NCBI GenBank assembly: GCA_019456305.1
Contig: VRUD01000033.1
Coordinates: 1-43,920 of the forward strand
Source of the DNA: Cytophagales bacterium
Lineage (GTDB): Bacteria > Bacteroidota > Bacteroidia > Cytophagales > VRUD01
Reading direction: 5' to 3'
Length of the DNA: 43,920 nt
Shown: positions 1 to 6,871 of the stretch, piece after piece
Layout: each line of letters opens with the position of its first letter
Position numbering within the stretch: position 1 is the first letter of the stretch
The notes under the pieces: generated by a model
The model's input: only the letters and a program-made list of their open reading frames with translations
Database searches by the model: none
What the model was told of the DNA's origin: nothing
Made by a program: the position numbers and the translations under genes

Positions 1-2279
1 CCTGCCCCTGTAAGAAGGCTATCATAATAAGTTCCTGCTGCACTCCTTGATATCCCGTAAATCATAATACTGGAACCATCACAAACAGAAACTGGTGCAT
101 CAACAATATTGTATGTCGGATCAAGGGTCAATACGGTGGAATGAACACTGTCACAGCCGTTAATAGTAGTTAAGCTGTCAAAATACGTTCCCGCAACACT
201 TCTGAATATCCCGTAGATCATAATACTGGAACCATCACAAATAGAAACTGGTGCATCAACAATATCATACGTTGGGTTGACCGTAATTGCAATACTTGAG
301 CATGAACCAGGAGTAACACATCCTCCTTCTCCCCTGGCGTAATAGGTTGTAGTAACAGTTGGTGAAATTAGAATAGATGTGCCCGTTCCTTCGGGTGTTC
401 CTCCGCAACTACCCGAGTACCATTGCCAGGACGCGGCATCGTTAAGAAGGCCCGCAGAAACAGATAGGGTGGTACTGGCGCCATCACAAATCGTTGAGCT
501 GGCAACTGTAAGTGTCGGCAGGTCTGGATTGGTGCATCCGCCACATGAAGTGCAGCTACTGTAAATTACAGCAGTATAGCCAGCTACCCTCATACCAAGT
601 CCGTTATGCTGCACACCAAGTGTATTGGTATCACAGATGAATGCATTATTTAATGCAACAGTGTCAGTGACACTAACTATAAAGGGGTAAGTAGGTGGAA
701 TACAAAGGTTAAAATCGTTATTGTCAGTAAAAGCACCGATTGAATCGCTATTAAGATAAAAGGTTAAGTCAGCGGGTGTTGGAACATCATTTATGCTATA
801 TAAATTAAAAATTATTGAATCTATTTTTACGGTATTGAGGATAAACTGGTCAGATGTTTTTAAGGTCGTATCTCCTGTTACTGAACCGTCTCCGCATATA
901 TTAAAAGTAAAATTACTACAAGTAGTATCTCCGCTTCCGCCATTAACGTCATAGATACAAATTGTATCTACTTGTTGTAAATTAGCAATGACCTGATAAT
1001 TTTTTAAGCTATCGTTGGCATTGTTAGCATCCCCTGATAAAGCGGTCCATGCATCAAAAATGTATGAGCCGGGGATTGATAGATCAGCTAAAGTATCGAA
1101 GGTGAAAGTAACGGTATCGCCAGGATTAAGTAAACCCAAAATTGTATCAAAAATGATAGGGCCTCCGTTAAAAGTGTAACCTACCCGGATAGTATCCTGC
1201 GTATTAATACCAAAGTTTTTGACCCTGATCGTAACATTTTCAGTTGCATTTAAGCCACACTGATAACCGCTTGGCGGTGCATCAATGGCGATAACTCCAA
1301 CATCATCAGGAAATGGAGGAGTTTTGAGAATTGTTCCATTGAAACCCACTGCATAGCCTGTATCGGGATAAGTAAAATAAACTGATTTGAGGTTTTCGGT
1401 AGTTCCTGAAGATTCAGGAATCCAAGTGGTTCCTCCATTGATAGTTTTCAGAATGGTGCCATTATCACCTACCGCATAGCCTGTATTTGCATTGACAAAA
1501 TATACAGAGTACAAATTCTCAGTAGTTCCGGAAATTTGCGCATTCCAATTGGTTCCTCCGTCTGTAGTTTTTAAAATGGTTCCAGTCCATCCAACTACAT
1601 ATCCTGTATCGACACTGGGAAAATGAACGCCCTCTAAATAATCAAAAGTTCCGGAAGTTTGTGCAGTCCAACTGACCCCGCCATTGGTCGTTTTGAAAAT
1701 GACGCCAAGTGTACCCACCGCATATCCGGTATTGACATCTGTGAAATATACCCCGGTAAGCACATCGTCAAAGCCACCTAATGAAGTTGAACTCCAAGTG
1801 GCTCCTCCGTCTGTAGTTTTTGCGACTGTATGTTCTAAGAAAAAGTCAAAATCTGTATCCTCACCACCTACTGCAAAGCCGGTATCTGTCGCAGGGAAAT
1901 AAATTGAATAAATCGCCCATAGTGTAGTAGATTGTGCAGACCAACTGTTTCCTCCATCAATAGTTTTATAAATACTGAATCCAAAAGCGCTGGTCACATA
2001 CCCGATGCTAGCGTCTGTGAAATACAGTGAGCTGGGGGATGAAAAAGCTGGAAGAGGAGCCTTAGGAACCCAGCTACCGCCTTGATCATCGGTTTTTAAA
2101 ACAGTATCGTTTTGACAAGCAACATAACCCGTATCGGGATGAGGAAAATGAACGGATTCCAGGTTACAATTGCTCCCTGAAGTTAGTTGCGACCATTGGC
2201 CTTTAACATGCTGAGCAAATAAAACCAACGAACAAAATAGAACAGGAGCAACGGATTTTTTAAAAACAGGTGTTTTCAT
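1..2279 (-). CDS. Secreted Ycf48/BNR-type beta-propeller protein, C-terminus cut by window edge
   Basis: The reading frame is open from the ATG at 2279 to the window edge, about 759 residues with no stop, so the C-terminus is missing. Residues 1-27 look like a signal peptide. Residues about 28-318 hold some seven repeats of the pattern 'xxVYFTDxxTGYAVGxxGTILKTTDGGxxW', typical of Ycf48/BNR-like propeller blades. Next comes a CARDB-like beta-sandwich (about 322-425), then Cys-rich Ig/PKD-like modules. At the extreme C-terminal side two copies of a module containing 'CDGSSIMIYG' are 52 residues (156 bp) apart. Bacteroidota proteins of this build are usually exported, often by the type IX system with a C-terminal sorting domain, which would lie outside the window. 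The function is probably surface or adhesive; no catalytic motif was seen. A promoter-like site lies at 2423-2455. Confidence 0.85.
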   Translation of the reverse strand, partial: MKTPVFKKSVAPVLFCSLVLFAQHVKGQWSQLTSGSNCNLESVHFPHPDTGYVACQNDTVLKTDDQGGSWVPKAPLPAFSSPSSLYFTDASIGYVTSAFGFSIYKTIDGGNSWSAQSTTLWAIYSIYFPATDTGFAVGGEDTDFDFFLEHTVAKTTDGGATWSSTSLGGFDDVLTGVYFTDVNTGYAVGTLGVIFKTTNGGVSWTAQTSGTFDYLEGVHFPSVDTGYVVGWTGTILKTTDGGTNWNAQISGTTENLYSVYFVNANTGYAVGDNGTILKTINGGTTWIPESSGTTENLKSVYFTYPDTGYAVGFNGTILKTPPFPDDVGVIAIDAPPSGYQCGLNATENVTIRVKNFGINTQDTIRVGYTFNGGPIIFDTILGLLNPGDTVTFTFDTLADLSIPGSYIFDAWTALSGDANNANDSLKNYQVIANLQQVDTICIYDVNGGSGDTTCSNFTFNICGDGSVTGDTTLKTSDQFILNTVKIDSIIFNLYSINDVPTPADLTFYLNSDSIGAFTDNNDFNLCIPPTYPFIVSVTDTVALNNAFICDTNTLGVQHNGLGMRVAGYTAVIYSSCTSCGGCTNPDLPTLTVASSTICDGASTTLSVSAGLLNDAASWQWYSGSCGGTPEGTGTSILISPTVTTTYYARGEGGCVTPGSCSSIAITVNPTYDIVDAPVSICDGSSIMIYGIFRSVAGTYFDSLTTINGCDSVHSTVLTLDPTYNIVDAPVSVCDGSSIMIYGISRSAAGTYYDSLLTGA

Positions 2280-2422
2280 TTCAATTAATTTTTTAATGGT
2301 TTAATCATTTGTTGCCGACAGGTTGGAAAATTTACTGAAAAGCAAAAAAAAGAAACTACGTCCTGGTCATTTGTTCCTATAAAAACTTCTACTTCTGAAA
2401 GGATATCAATATCTCAACAATG

Positions 2423-2455
2423 CAAAGGTAAAACTAAAGCACGCAATAGGTGCAA
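2423..2455 (-). promoter_or_regulatory. Bacteroidota-type promoter for the propeller gene
   Basis: On the minus strand TACCTTTG (2430-2423) matches the TAnnTTTG -7 box, and TTG (2455-2453) lies 22 bases upstream as a -33 box. Transcription would start near 2417, leaving a leader of about 140 bases before the ATG at 2279. Assignment is by consensus only. Confidence 0.45.
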
Positions 2456-2502
2456 GAACAAAAAAAAAAATAATAAAAGAAGAATTGAAAAGCATGAAAA
2501 TG

Positions 2503-3327
2503 TTAATTACTTTCGCTAAAAGTAGATAGTAATTTCTCGTACTTTTCCATTTCTTTCTGATTGTTGAGTTTAGTATATGCTTCTACAAGGATTTCATAGT
2601 TGGCTTTTTTTATACGCCCCCAACCTTTTTCTTTAGCAATGGCTAAACTTTTCGTAAAATATTCTATAGATTCTCCATGTTTGCTTAGAAGGCAATAAGC
2701 TTCACCAATATTATACATAGTCATTGCAATACCATATTTATCTCCCAATTTTTTTCTTATTTTTAAGGTTTTCATTTCATATTCTAAGACTTTTTCATAG
2801 TTGTCTTGTTCATAATAACAGCCCGCTATATTATTCAAACTCCAGGCAACTGCTCCTAACATTTCAGATTTTTCACTTACTTTTAAACCCTGTTGTAAGT
2901 ATTCAATTGCTTTTTCATAGTCTTTTTGGATTCTATAAACTACTCCACTTTTTGTAAGGCTATATGCAATACCCTTTTGAAAATCTAATTGCTTTGATAA
3001 ATTCAAAGATTGATCGCAATATTTAAGAGCAATCTCCTGATCTATTGTTCTATAATGCCAGCATAGTTCATATAATGTTATTGCTTTGTTCGTATCTTCT
3101 TTGACAGTTTCGAGAACTGCAAGAAGGCTGTCAATTATTTTTGATTGTTCTTGTGCAAAAGCCTGTCCTGAGCGTAGCAAAGGAACAAAAGTAAAAAGTG
3201 TAAAGAGGAAAGGTAAAACAACGTATTTACCATACCACCCGCCCGATTTTAAACGGCTTGTTTGTCTTTTTAATTTGTACATGATTGATAATGGTTTGAT
3301 CAAAATTAGTTTAAAAACATGACGCAA
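2503..3327 (-). CDS. Exported tetratricopeptide-repeat protein
   Basis: A 274-residue protein with about five TPR-type helix pairs between residues 60 and 260, for example 'KDYEKAIEYLQQGLKVSE' and 'GESIEYFTKSLAIAKEKG'. TPR arrays bind protein partners; in Bacteroidota they often precede a histidine kinase or LuxR output domain, but here the protein ends after the repeats, so it is either a stand-alone scaffold or a shortened sensor. The N-terminus contains a hydrophobic stretch ending 'GQAFAQ', read as a signal peptide. The Met at residue 16 (ATG at 3282) is an equally good start and gives a more normal signal sequence. The DNA for the end of the signal peptide (about 3160-3186) is a short inverted repeat resembling a dispersed element. 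The partner is unknown. Confidence 0.75.
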   Translation of the reverse strand: MRHVFKLILIKPLSIMYKLKRQTSRLKSGGWYGKYVVLPFLFTLFTFVPLLRSGQAFAQEQSKIIDSLLAVLETVKEDTNKAITLYELCWHYRTIDQEIALKYCDQSLNLSKQLDFQKGIAYSLTKSGVVYRIQKDYEKAIEYLQQGLKVSEKSEMLGAVAWSLNNIAGCYYEQDNYEKVLEYEMKTLKIRKKLGDKYGIAMTMYNIGEAYCLLSKHGESIEYFTKSLAIAKEKGWGRIKKANYEILVEAYTKLNNQKEMEKYEKLLSTFSESN

Positions 3328-3668
3328 TATAATACATAAATTTTAGAAAGTCAAGTAAAATCAAACTTTTTAAAAAATTTTAGTTTTAAAAAAAATTTAG
3401 AATACTTATTTAGGATTAGGCGTTTAAATATCTCATTAGCGTAGGGTTTTATACCCTACGCTAATCAATAATGTTTATTCCAGTGAACATTTTTTTATAT
3501 ATCTGTTGAGTTTTATGCTCAAATTTATGATATATTTGGAGATTATTATGCGCCTAATTCTATACTTATTTATTAATATTTGTATATTTGACCAATATAA
3601 TTATCATTAGATGTAATCAATTTTTATAAATAACAATGAATGGGAATTATTATTTATGCTTAAAGCTA
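3328..3668. other. Non-coding stretch with nested palindromes
   Basis: No convincing gene on either strand. It holds a strong hairpin at 3435-3465 with 13-bp arms (ATTAGCGTAGGGT and its complement). Around it is a weaker outer pair, ATTAGGCG near 3413-3420 and CGCCTAAT near 3551-3558. No T-tract follows the stem, so it looks more like a palindromic repeat than a standard terminator. Confidence 0.55.
3435..3465. repeat. 13-bp stem palindrome
   Basis: Arms ATTAGCGTAGGGT and ACCCTACGCTAAT are perfect complements around the 5-base loop TTTAT. It lies in the gap between the TPR gene and the small membrane genes. Confidence 0.8.
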
Positions 3669-3788
3669 CTATCGATTATCAATTGATTTTTGAGATTCCT
3701 TCCTTTTATTATCGCCAATATGTATCAATATTACTAAGATTGTAGCAAGGATTACTATCACGACCAATGTAATTCCTAATATCTTCAT
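3669..3788 (-). CDS. 39-residue single-pass membrane protein
   Basis: ATG at 3788 opens a 39-codon frame ending with TAG at 3669. Residues 2-24 are almost all Ile/Leu/Val/Ala/Thr and form one membrane helix; the rest is a short polar tail rich in Lys, Asp, Asn and Ser. It starts two bases after the stop of the next small membrane gene (3791-3985), so the two are probably co-transcribed. No family is recognised. The frame could be fortuitous, but the tight spacing and clean hydrophobic/polar division favour a real small protein. Confidence 0.5.
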   Translation of the reverse strand: MKILGITLVVIVILATILVILIHIGDNKRKESQKSIDNR

Positions 3789-3790
3789 AA

Positions 3791-3985
3791 TTAATTAATT
3801 TTTTTTAGAATAACTACAGCGTAAATCAAAAGTATAAATGTAGCGATAATACTTGTAACGAAAAGCCAATTGGGCATTTTTACTTCTGAGACAAATTTAC
3901 CGATAACAAAACTAATAAAAATTAATTTACCTAAATCGGCCATTATGCCTGAAACAGCTTTTTTTTGATTATCGTTAAGTACCAT
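3791..3985 (-). CDS. 64-residue two-helix membrane protein
   Basis: The protein has a polar N-terminus ('MVLNDNQKKAVSGIMADLGK') and two hydrophobic helices, about residues 19-31 and 40-60, ending in Lys-Lys-Ile-Asn. Such two-helix proteins of about 60 residues are common in Bacteroidota; it may belong to one of the DUF families of that kind, which I cannot confirm from sequence alone. Directly downstream, two bases away, is a 39-residue single-helix protein, so this looks like a two-gene unit. No catalytic or ligand motif is visible. Confidence 0.6.
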   Translation of the reverse strand: MVLNDNQKKAVSGIMADLGKLIFISFVIGKFVSEVKMPNWLFVTSIIATFILLIYAVVILKKIN

Positions 3986-4537
3986 CAGTTAAGAATGTAA
4001 GTATGTTTGAGATGTAATTCTGTACATTCCATTGTTTTGAATGAGACGCCATAAATGGCATCTGTATATTCCGGATTGTTATTTGATAAATATGTTTTAG
4101 ATGTAATCATAGGGCTTGCCCCGCACATAAAATTTATGTGCGGGGCGAATATACATAATGTTTTTTATTATCATGCAAATTTAAAAGTTTTTTTTAAAGT
4201 TGTACCTAAAAATCTAAATTAAAAAGAAAGAAAAGTTGACCCCCGTTAGATATAATCAATAAAAGCAACAAACAAGTAACATATAATGCAATATTTATAA
4301 ACATTTACCTGATAGTATAAAAATATCTAACGGGGTGAATGTAAATGTTATGATACTTCCTTAATTTTATGCCGTAAAAGTAAAAAATTAAAACTTTACC
4401 CCGCACATAAATTATGTGCGGGGCAAACCACCACTTTTCTTATGAAATACGATAATACAACTGGTAAAGATAATAATAAAAAATATTAGTGAAATTCGTG
4501 TAATTAGTGGTTTCAATATCTAAATTTGCAATTAATT
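3986..4537. other. Long non-coding region upstream of kdsA with nested palindromes
   Basis: No gene was found. The stretch contains two copies of a CCCCGCACATAAA palindrome (4118-4146 and 4399-4424) that flank a third inverted repeat (CCCCGTTAGATAT at 4241-4253 against 4325-4337). Variants of 'TTAGATGTAATCA' recur at about 4097 and 4246, with another copy at 3609 outside the stretch. A segment related to 4486-4515 also occurs near 5870-5930. A possible -7 box, TAAATTTG, lies at 4521-4528 just before kdsA. Confidence 0.6.
4118..4424. repeat. Composite element bounded by two near-identical palindromes
   Basis: The ends are 4118-4146 (14-bp arms GCCCCGCACATAAA) and 4399-4424 (arms CCCCGCACATAA). 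Inside, a 13-bp stem CCCCGTTAGATAT (4241-4253) pairs with 4325-4337, and an inner stem AACATTTAC pairs with GTAAATGTT. The same CCCCGCA ends recur at 25651-25703. The layout resembles a small non-autonomous element or two insertions of one palindrome. Confidence 0.5.
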
Positions 4538-5353
4538 ATGATGTTAGACATTCCAAAACTAAAATATACTGATTCAGGTAATTTTTTTCTTATAGCCGGG
4601 CCCTGTGCCATTGAAGGGAAGGAAATAGTATTTGAGATAGCTGAAAAGCTAAAGGTCATTACTGATAAGTTTCAACTCCCATTCATTTTTAAGGCATCCT
4701 ATCGTAAGGCAAACAGAACAAAATTAGATTCATTTACAGGCATTGGCGATAAACCCGCACTTGAAATATTGAAGAGAGCAGGGGATGAGCTTGATATACC
4801 TACGCTAACAGATATTCATAATAAAGATGAAGCAAAAATTGCTGCGGATTATGCTGATGTGCTGCAAATACCGGCTTTTTTATGCAGGCAAACAGACCTG
4901 TTGTTGGCAGCAGGCAAGACCGGGAAACCTGTGAATATAAAGAAGGGACAATTTCTTTCAGGAGCAGCCATGCGATTTGCGGTAGAAAAAGTAAGAAGCA
5001 CGGGTAATGATAAGATCATCTTGACAGACAGGGGAAATTTTTATGGTTATTCTGACCTGGTGGTTGATTTCAGAAATATTCCTGAAATGCAGTCTAACAA
5101 GGTGCCTGTGGTATTTGACGTTACACATTCATTGCAACAGCCAAATCAATCCTCCGGAGTTACCGGTGGCAGGCCGGCATTGATCGAAACCCTGGCAAAG
5201 GCTGCTATTGCTGTTGGCGCTGACGGATTGTTTATTGAAACGCATCCCAGACCCGCTGAGGCGAAATCTGATGGAGAGAATATGCTGGCGTTGGATAATA
5301 TGGAAGGATTGTTGGAAAAATTGATTAAAATTTGTAAGGCCTTAAGCGCATAG
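4538..5353 (+). CDS. kdsA: 3-deoxy-8-phosphooctulonate synthase (KDO-8-P synthase)
   Basis: This enzyme condenses phosphoenolpyruvate with arabinose 5-phosphate to make KDO 8-phosphate, the first committed step to the KDO of lipopolysaccharide core, in the cytoplasm. Visible signatures are 'IAGPCAIEGKE', 'FKASYRKANRTKLDSF', 'RQTDLLLAAGKTGKPVNIKK', 'DVTHSLQQPN' and 'IETHPRPAEAKSDGENML'. The Cys in GPCAIE is the ligand that marks the metal-dependent class (E. coli-type enzymes have Asn there). Length (271) is normal. ATG at 4538 or 4541 is preferred over an in-frame TTG at 4526, which falls inside the possible TAAATTTG promoter box. The last codons run into the arm of the word-repeat hairpin at 5341-5409. 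Confidence 0.97.
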   Translation: MMLDIPKLKYTDSGNFFLIAGPCAIEGKEIVFEIAEKLKVITDKFQLPFIFKASYRKANRTKLDSFTGIGDKPALEILKRAGDELDIPTLTDIHNKDEAKIAADYADVLQIPAFLCRQTDLLLAAGKTGKPVNIKKGQFLSGAAMRFAVEKVRSTGNDKIILTDRGNFYGYSDLVVDFRNIPEMQSNKVPVVFDVTHSLQQPNQSSGVTGGRPALIETLAKAAIAVGADGLFIETHPRPAEAKSDGENMLALDNMEGLLEKLIKICKALSA

Positions 5354-5409
5354 CGCATGGCGCATAGCGATGAACGCCATGCACTTACGCGCTATGCGCT
5401 ATGCGCTTT
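5341..5409. terminator. Bidirectional hairpin between kdsA and apaG, built of GCGCATAGC words
   Basis: Left arm 5344-5369 and right arm about 5388-5409 are tandem copies of the word GCGCATAGC and its complement, so they fold into a long stem. It lies between convergent kdsA and apaG, overlaps the kdsA stop and abuts the apaG stop, and probably ends transcription from both sides. It is also one of the locus-specific word hairpins seen across the window. Confidence 0.7.
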
Positions 5410-5794
5410 AATTTAGCCGAGATGGCACTTCCATTACAAATTCAGGTATTATTACTTTAAACGCAGCCCCATCCATGAGACGTTCCATTGTATAATATCC
5501 TCTCATTTTTCCAATGGCTGTATTGAGGTTACATCCTGAAATATACTGATGCGTTTCACCTGGCTCTAATACAGGTTGTTCGCCTACCACACCTACACCT
5601 TCAACTTCCCTCAATCTACCATGAGCGTCATGGATATACCAGTGCCTTCTTAACAGTTGAACCGTATGATCGCTAAAATTTTCAATAGTGATCTCATATT
5701 CAAACACAAAATGAGCCTGACCAGGATTGGAATATTCAGGAAGATAGGTGGTTTTAACTTTTATTTTGATATCTTTAACTATTTGTTCTGGCAT
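5408..5794 (-). CDS. apaG: ApaG-family protein (DUF525)
   Basis: A 128-residue protein of the ApaG/DUF525 fold, an immunoglobulin-like beta-sandwich. Signature stretches are 'YEITIENFSDHTVQLLRRHW' (residues 29-48), 'GVVGEQPVLEPGETHQYISG' and 'GKMRGYYTMERLMDGAAFKV'. In enterobacteria ApaG is linked to Co2+/Mg2+ efflux phenotypes; the molecular activity in Bacteroidota is not established. Length matches the family (about 125-130). It is convergent with kdsA, separated by the hairpin at 5341-5409, and appears to be a single-gene unit. Confidence 0.93.
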   Translation of the reverse strand: MPEQIVKDIKIKVKTTYLPEYSNPGQAHFVFEYEITIENFSDHTVQLLRRHWYIHDAHGRLREVEGVGVVGEQPVLEPGETHQYISGCNLNTAIGKMRGYYTMERLMDGAAFKVIIPEFVMEVPSRLN

Positions 5795-6204
5795 AATTTT
5801 TTTTTAAAAAGAAAAATAGTATGGATTCATATAAGACAAAATCCGAAATTCAAAATCCGAAATCCGAAACCACTAATTACACGAATTACACTAAATTAGT
5901 GAAATTCTTAATTAGTGGTTTCAAAAAATTATGCTGCAAATTTAACAATAGTTTTAAATATTTAAGAGGTTTGTAAAAAAAAATAGGCTCTATTCTAATT
6001 ATTGGTTGATAGATTATCGGTTTTCGGTTCAGTAAATTCAATAAGTTGGCAAAATGCAGTTGGCAGTTGGCAAATCTTTCCTCGCCTTTGGCGAGGGAAT
6101 TTTTTGCCAACTGCCTATTGCCAACTGCCGACTTGAAAAGGCCAACTGCCAACTGTTTTTATAATTACTACCAACCAATAATTAGAATAGAGCCAAAAAT
6201 TATT
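5795..6204. other. Non-coding region of stacked inverted repeats upstream of ung
   Basis: There is no credible gene. It holds repeated CCGAAATCCGAAA words near 5836-5870, a 14-bp stem GAAACCACTAATTA (about 5867-5880) pairing with 5911-5924, and then the large element 5986-6194. Open frames here are translations of the repeats. Confidence 0.65.
5986..6194. repeat. Large word-repeat hairpin with perfect 23-bp outer stem
   Basis: The outer arms 5986-6008 and 6172-6194 are perfect 23-bp inverted complements (GGCTCTATTCTAATTATTGG is the first 20 bases). Inside, the left part has tandem GCAGTTGGCA words (about 6055-6072) and the right part has their complements TGCCAACTGCC (about 6103-6154). The right end is 10 bases from the ung start, so the long leader would fold strongly or the element could carry the ung promoter. 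Confidence 0.85.
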
Positions 6205-6867
6205 ATGAACGTACAAATCGCTCCTTCCTGGAAAAATGTTTTGAACGATGAGTTTGAACGGGATTATTTCACGAATTTGGTAGAATTTATTAAAGGGGAG
6301 ATAAGCCGGCAAAGAATTTATCCACCCGGCAAATTGATCTTTAATGCCTTTGATCAATGTCCGTTTGATGAGGTAAAGGTCGTCATTATCGGGCAGGACC
6401 CTTACCATGGTGCCGGGCAGGCAAATGGATTATGTTTTTCAGTCAATGACGGGTTACGATTTCCACCTTCATTGATAAATATTTTCCAGGAAATTAAATC
6501 AGACCTGGGGAAAGAGATCCCCGGTTCGGGAAATCTTGAAAGATGGGCAAAACAGGGGGTGCTGCTTTTAAATGCCACCTTAACAGTAAAAGCGCATACT
6601 GCCGGATCGCATCAGAATAAAGGCTGGGAACAGTTTACTGATACGGTTATCAAAGTGATCTCGAAAAATAAAGAAGGTGTTGTTTTTTTGCTGTGGGGCG
6701 CCTATGCGCAGAATAAGGGAAACATTATTGATACCTCTAAACATTTTGTCTTAAAATCTGCGCATCCGTCTCCTTTTTCAGCAGACAGAGGGTTTTTTGG
6801 ATGCAGGCATTTTAGTAAAGCGAATGAGTATTTGAGGCAGAGAGGATTAAAGGAGATTGAATGGTGA
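6205..6867 (+). CDS. ung: Uracil-DNA glycosylase (family 1)
   Basis: Removes uracil from DNA, starting base-excision repair. The 220-residue protein has the family-1 water-activating motif 'GQDPYHGAGQANGLCFSV' with catalytic Asp, the 'LLLNATLTV' strand, 'FLLWGAYAQNKG' and the leucine-loop motif 'HPSPFSADRGFFGCRHF' with catalytic His. The ATG at 6205 gives the normal length and N-terminus ('MNVQIAPSWKNVLNDEF'). The frame stays open upstream to 6046, but those codons are arms of the repeat at 5986-6194, so the longer version should be rejected. The gene is convergent with lepB, four bases away. Confidence 0.97.
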   Translation: MNVQIAPSWKNVLNDEFERDYFTNLVEFIKGEISRQRIYPPGKLIFNAFDQCPFDEVKVVIIGQDPYHGAGQANGLCFSVNDGLRFPPSLINIFQEIKSDLGKEIPGSGNLERWAKQGVLLLNATLTVKAHTAGSHQNKGWEQFTDTVIKVISKNKEGVVFLLWGAYAQNKGNIIDTSKHFVLKSAHPSPFSADRGFFGCRHFSKANEYLRQRGLKEIEW

Positions 6868-6871
6868 ATGG

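Noticed and set aside
4526-4537. Upstream TTG start for kdsA
   Set aside because: It overlaps a possible promoter box; ATG 4538/4541 gives the normal KdsA N-terminus.
3986-4537. Possible tRNA or riboswitch upstream of kdsA
   Set aside because: The folds seen are simple palindromes; no cloverleaf, T-loop consensus or known riboswitch core could be found.
5886-6152. 88-codon minus-strand open frame
   Set aside because: It is a translation of the GCAGTTGGCA word repeats and has no protein-like pattern.
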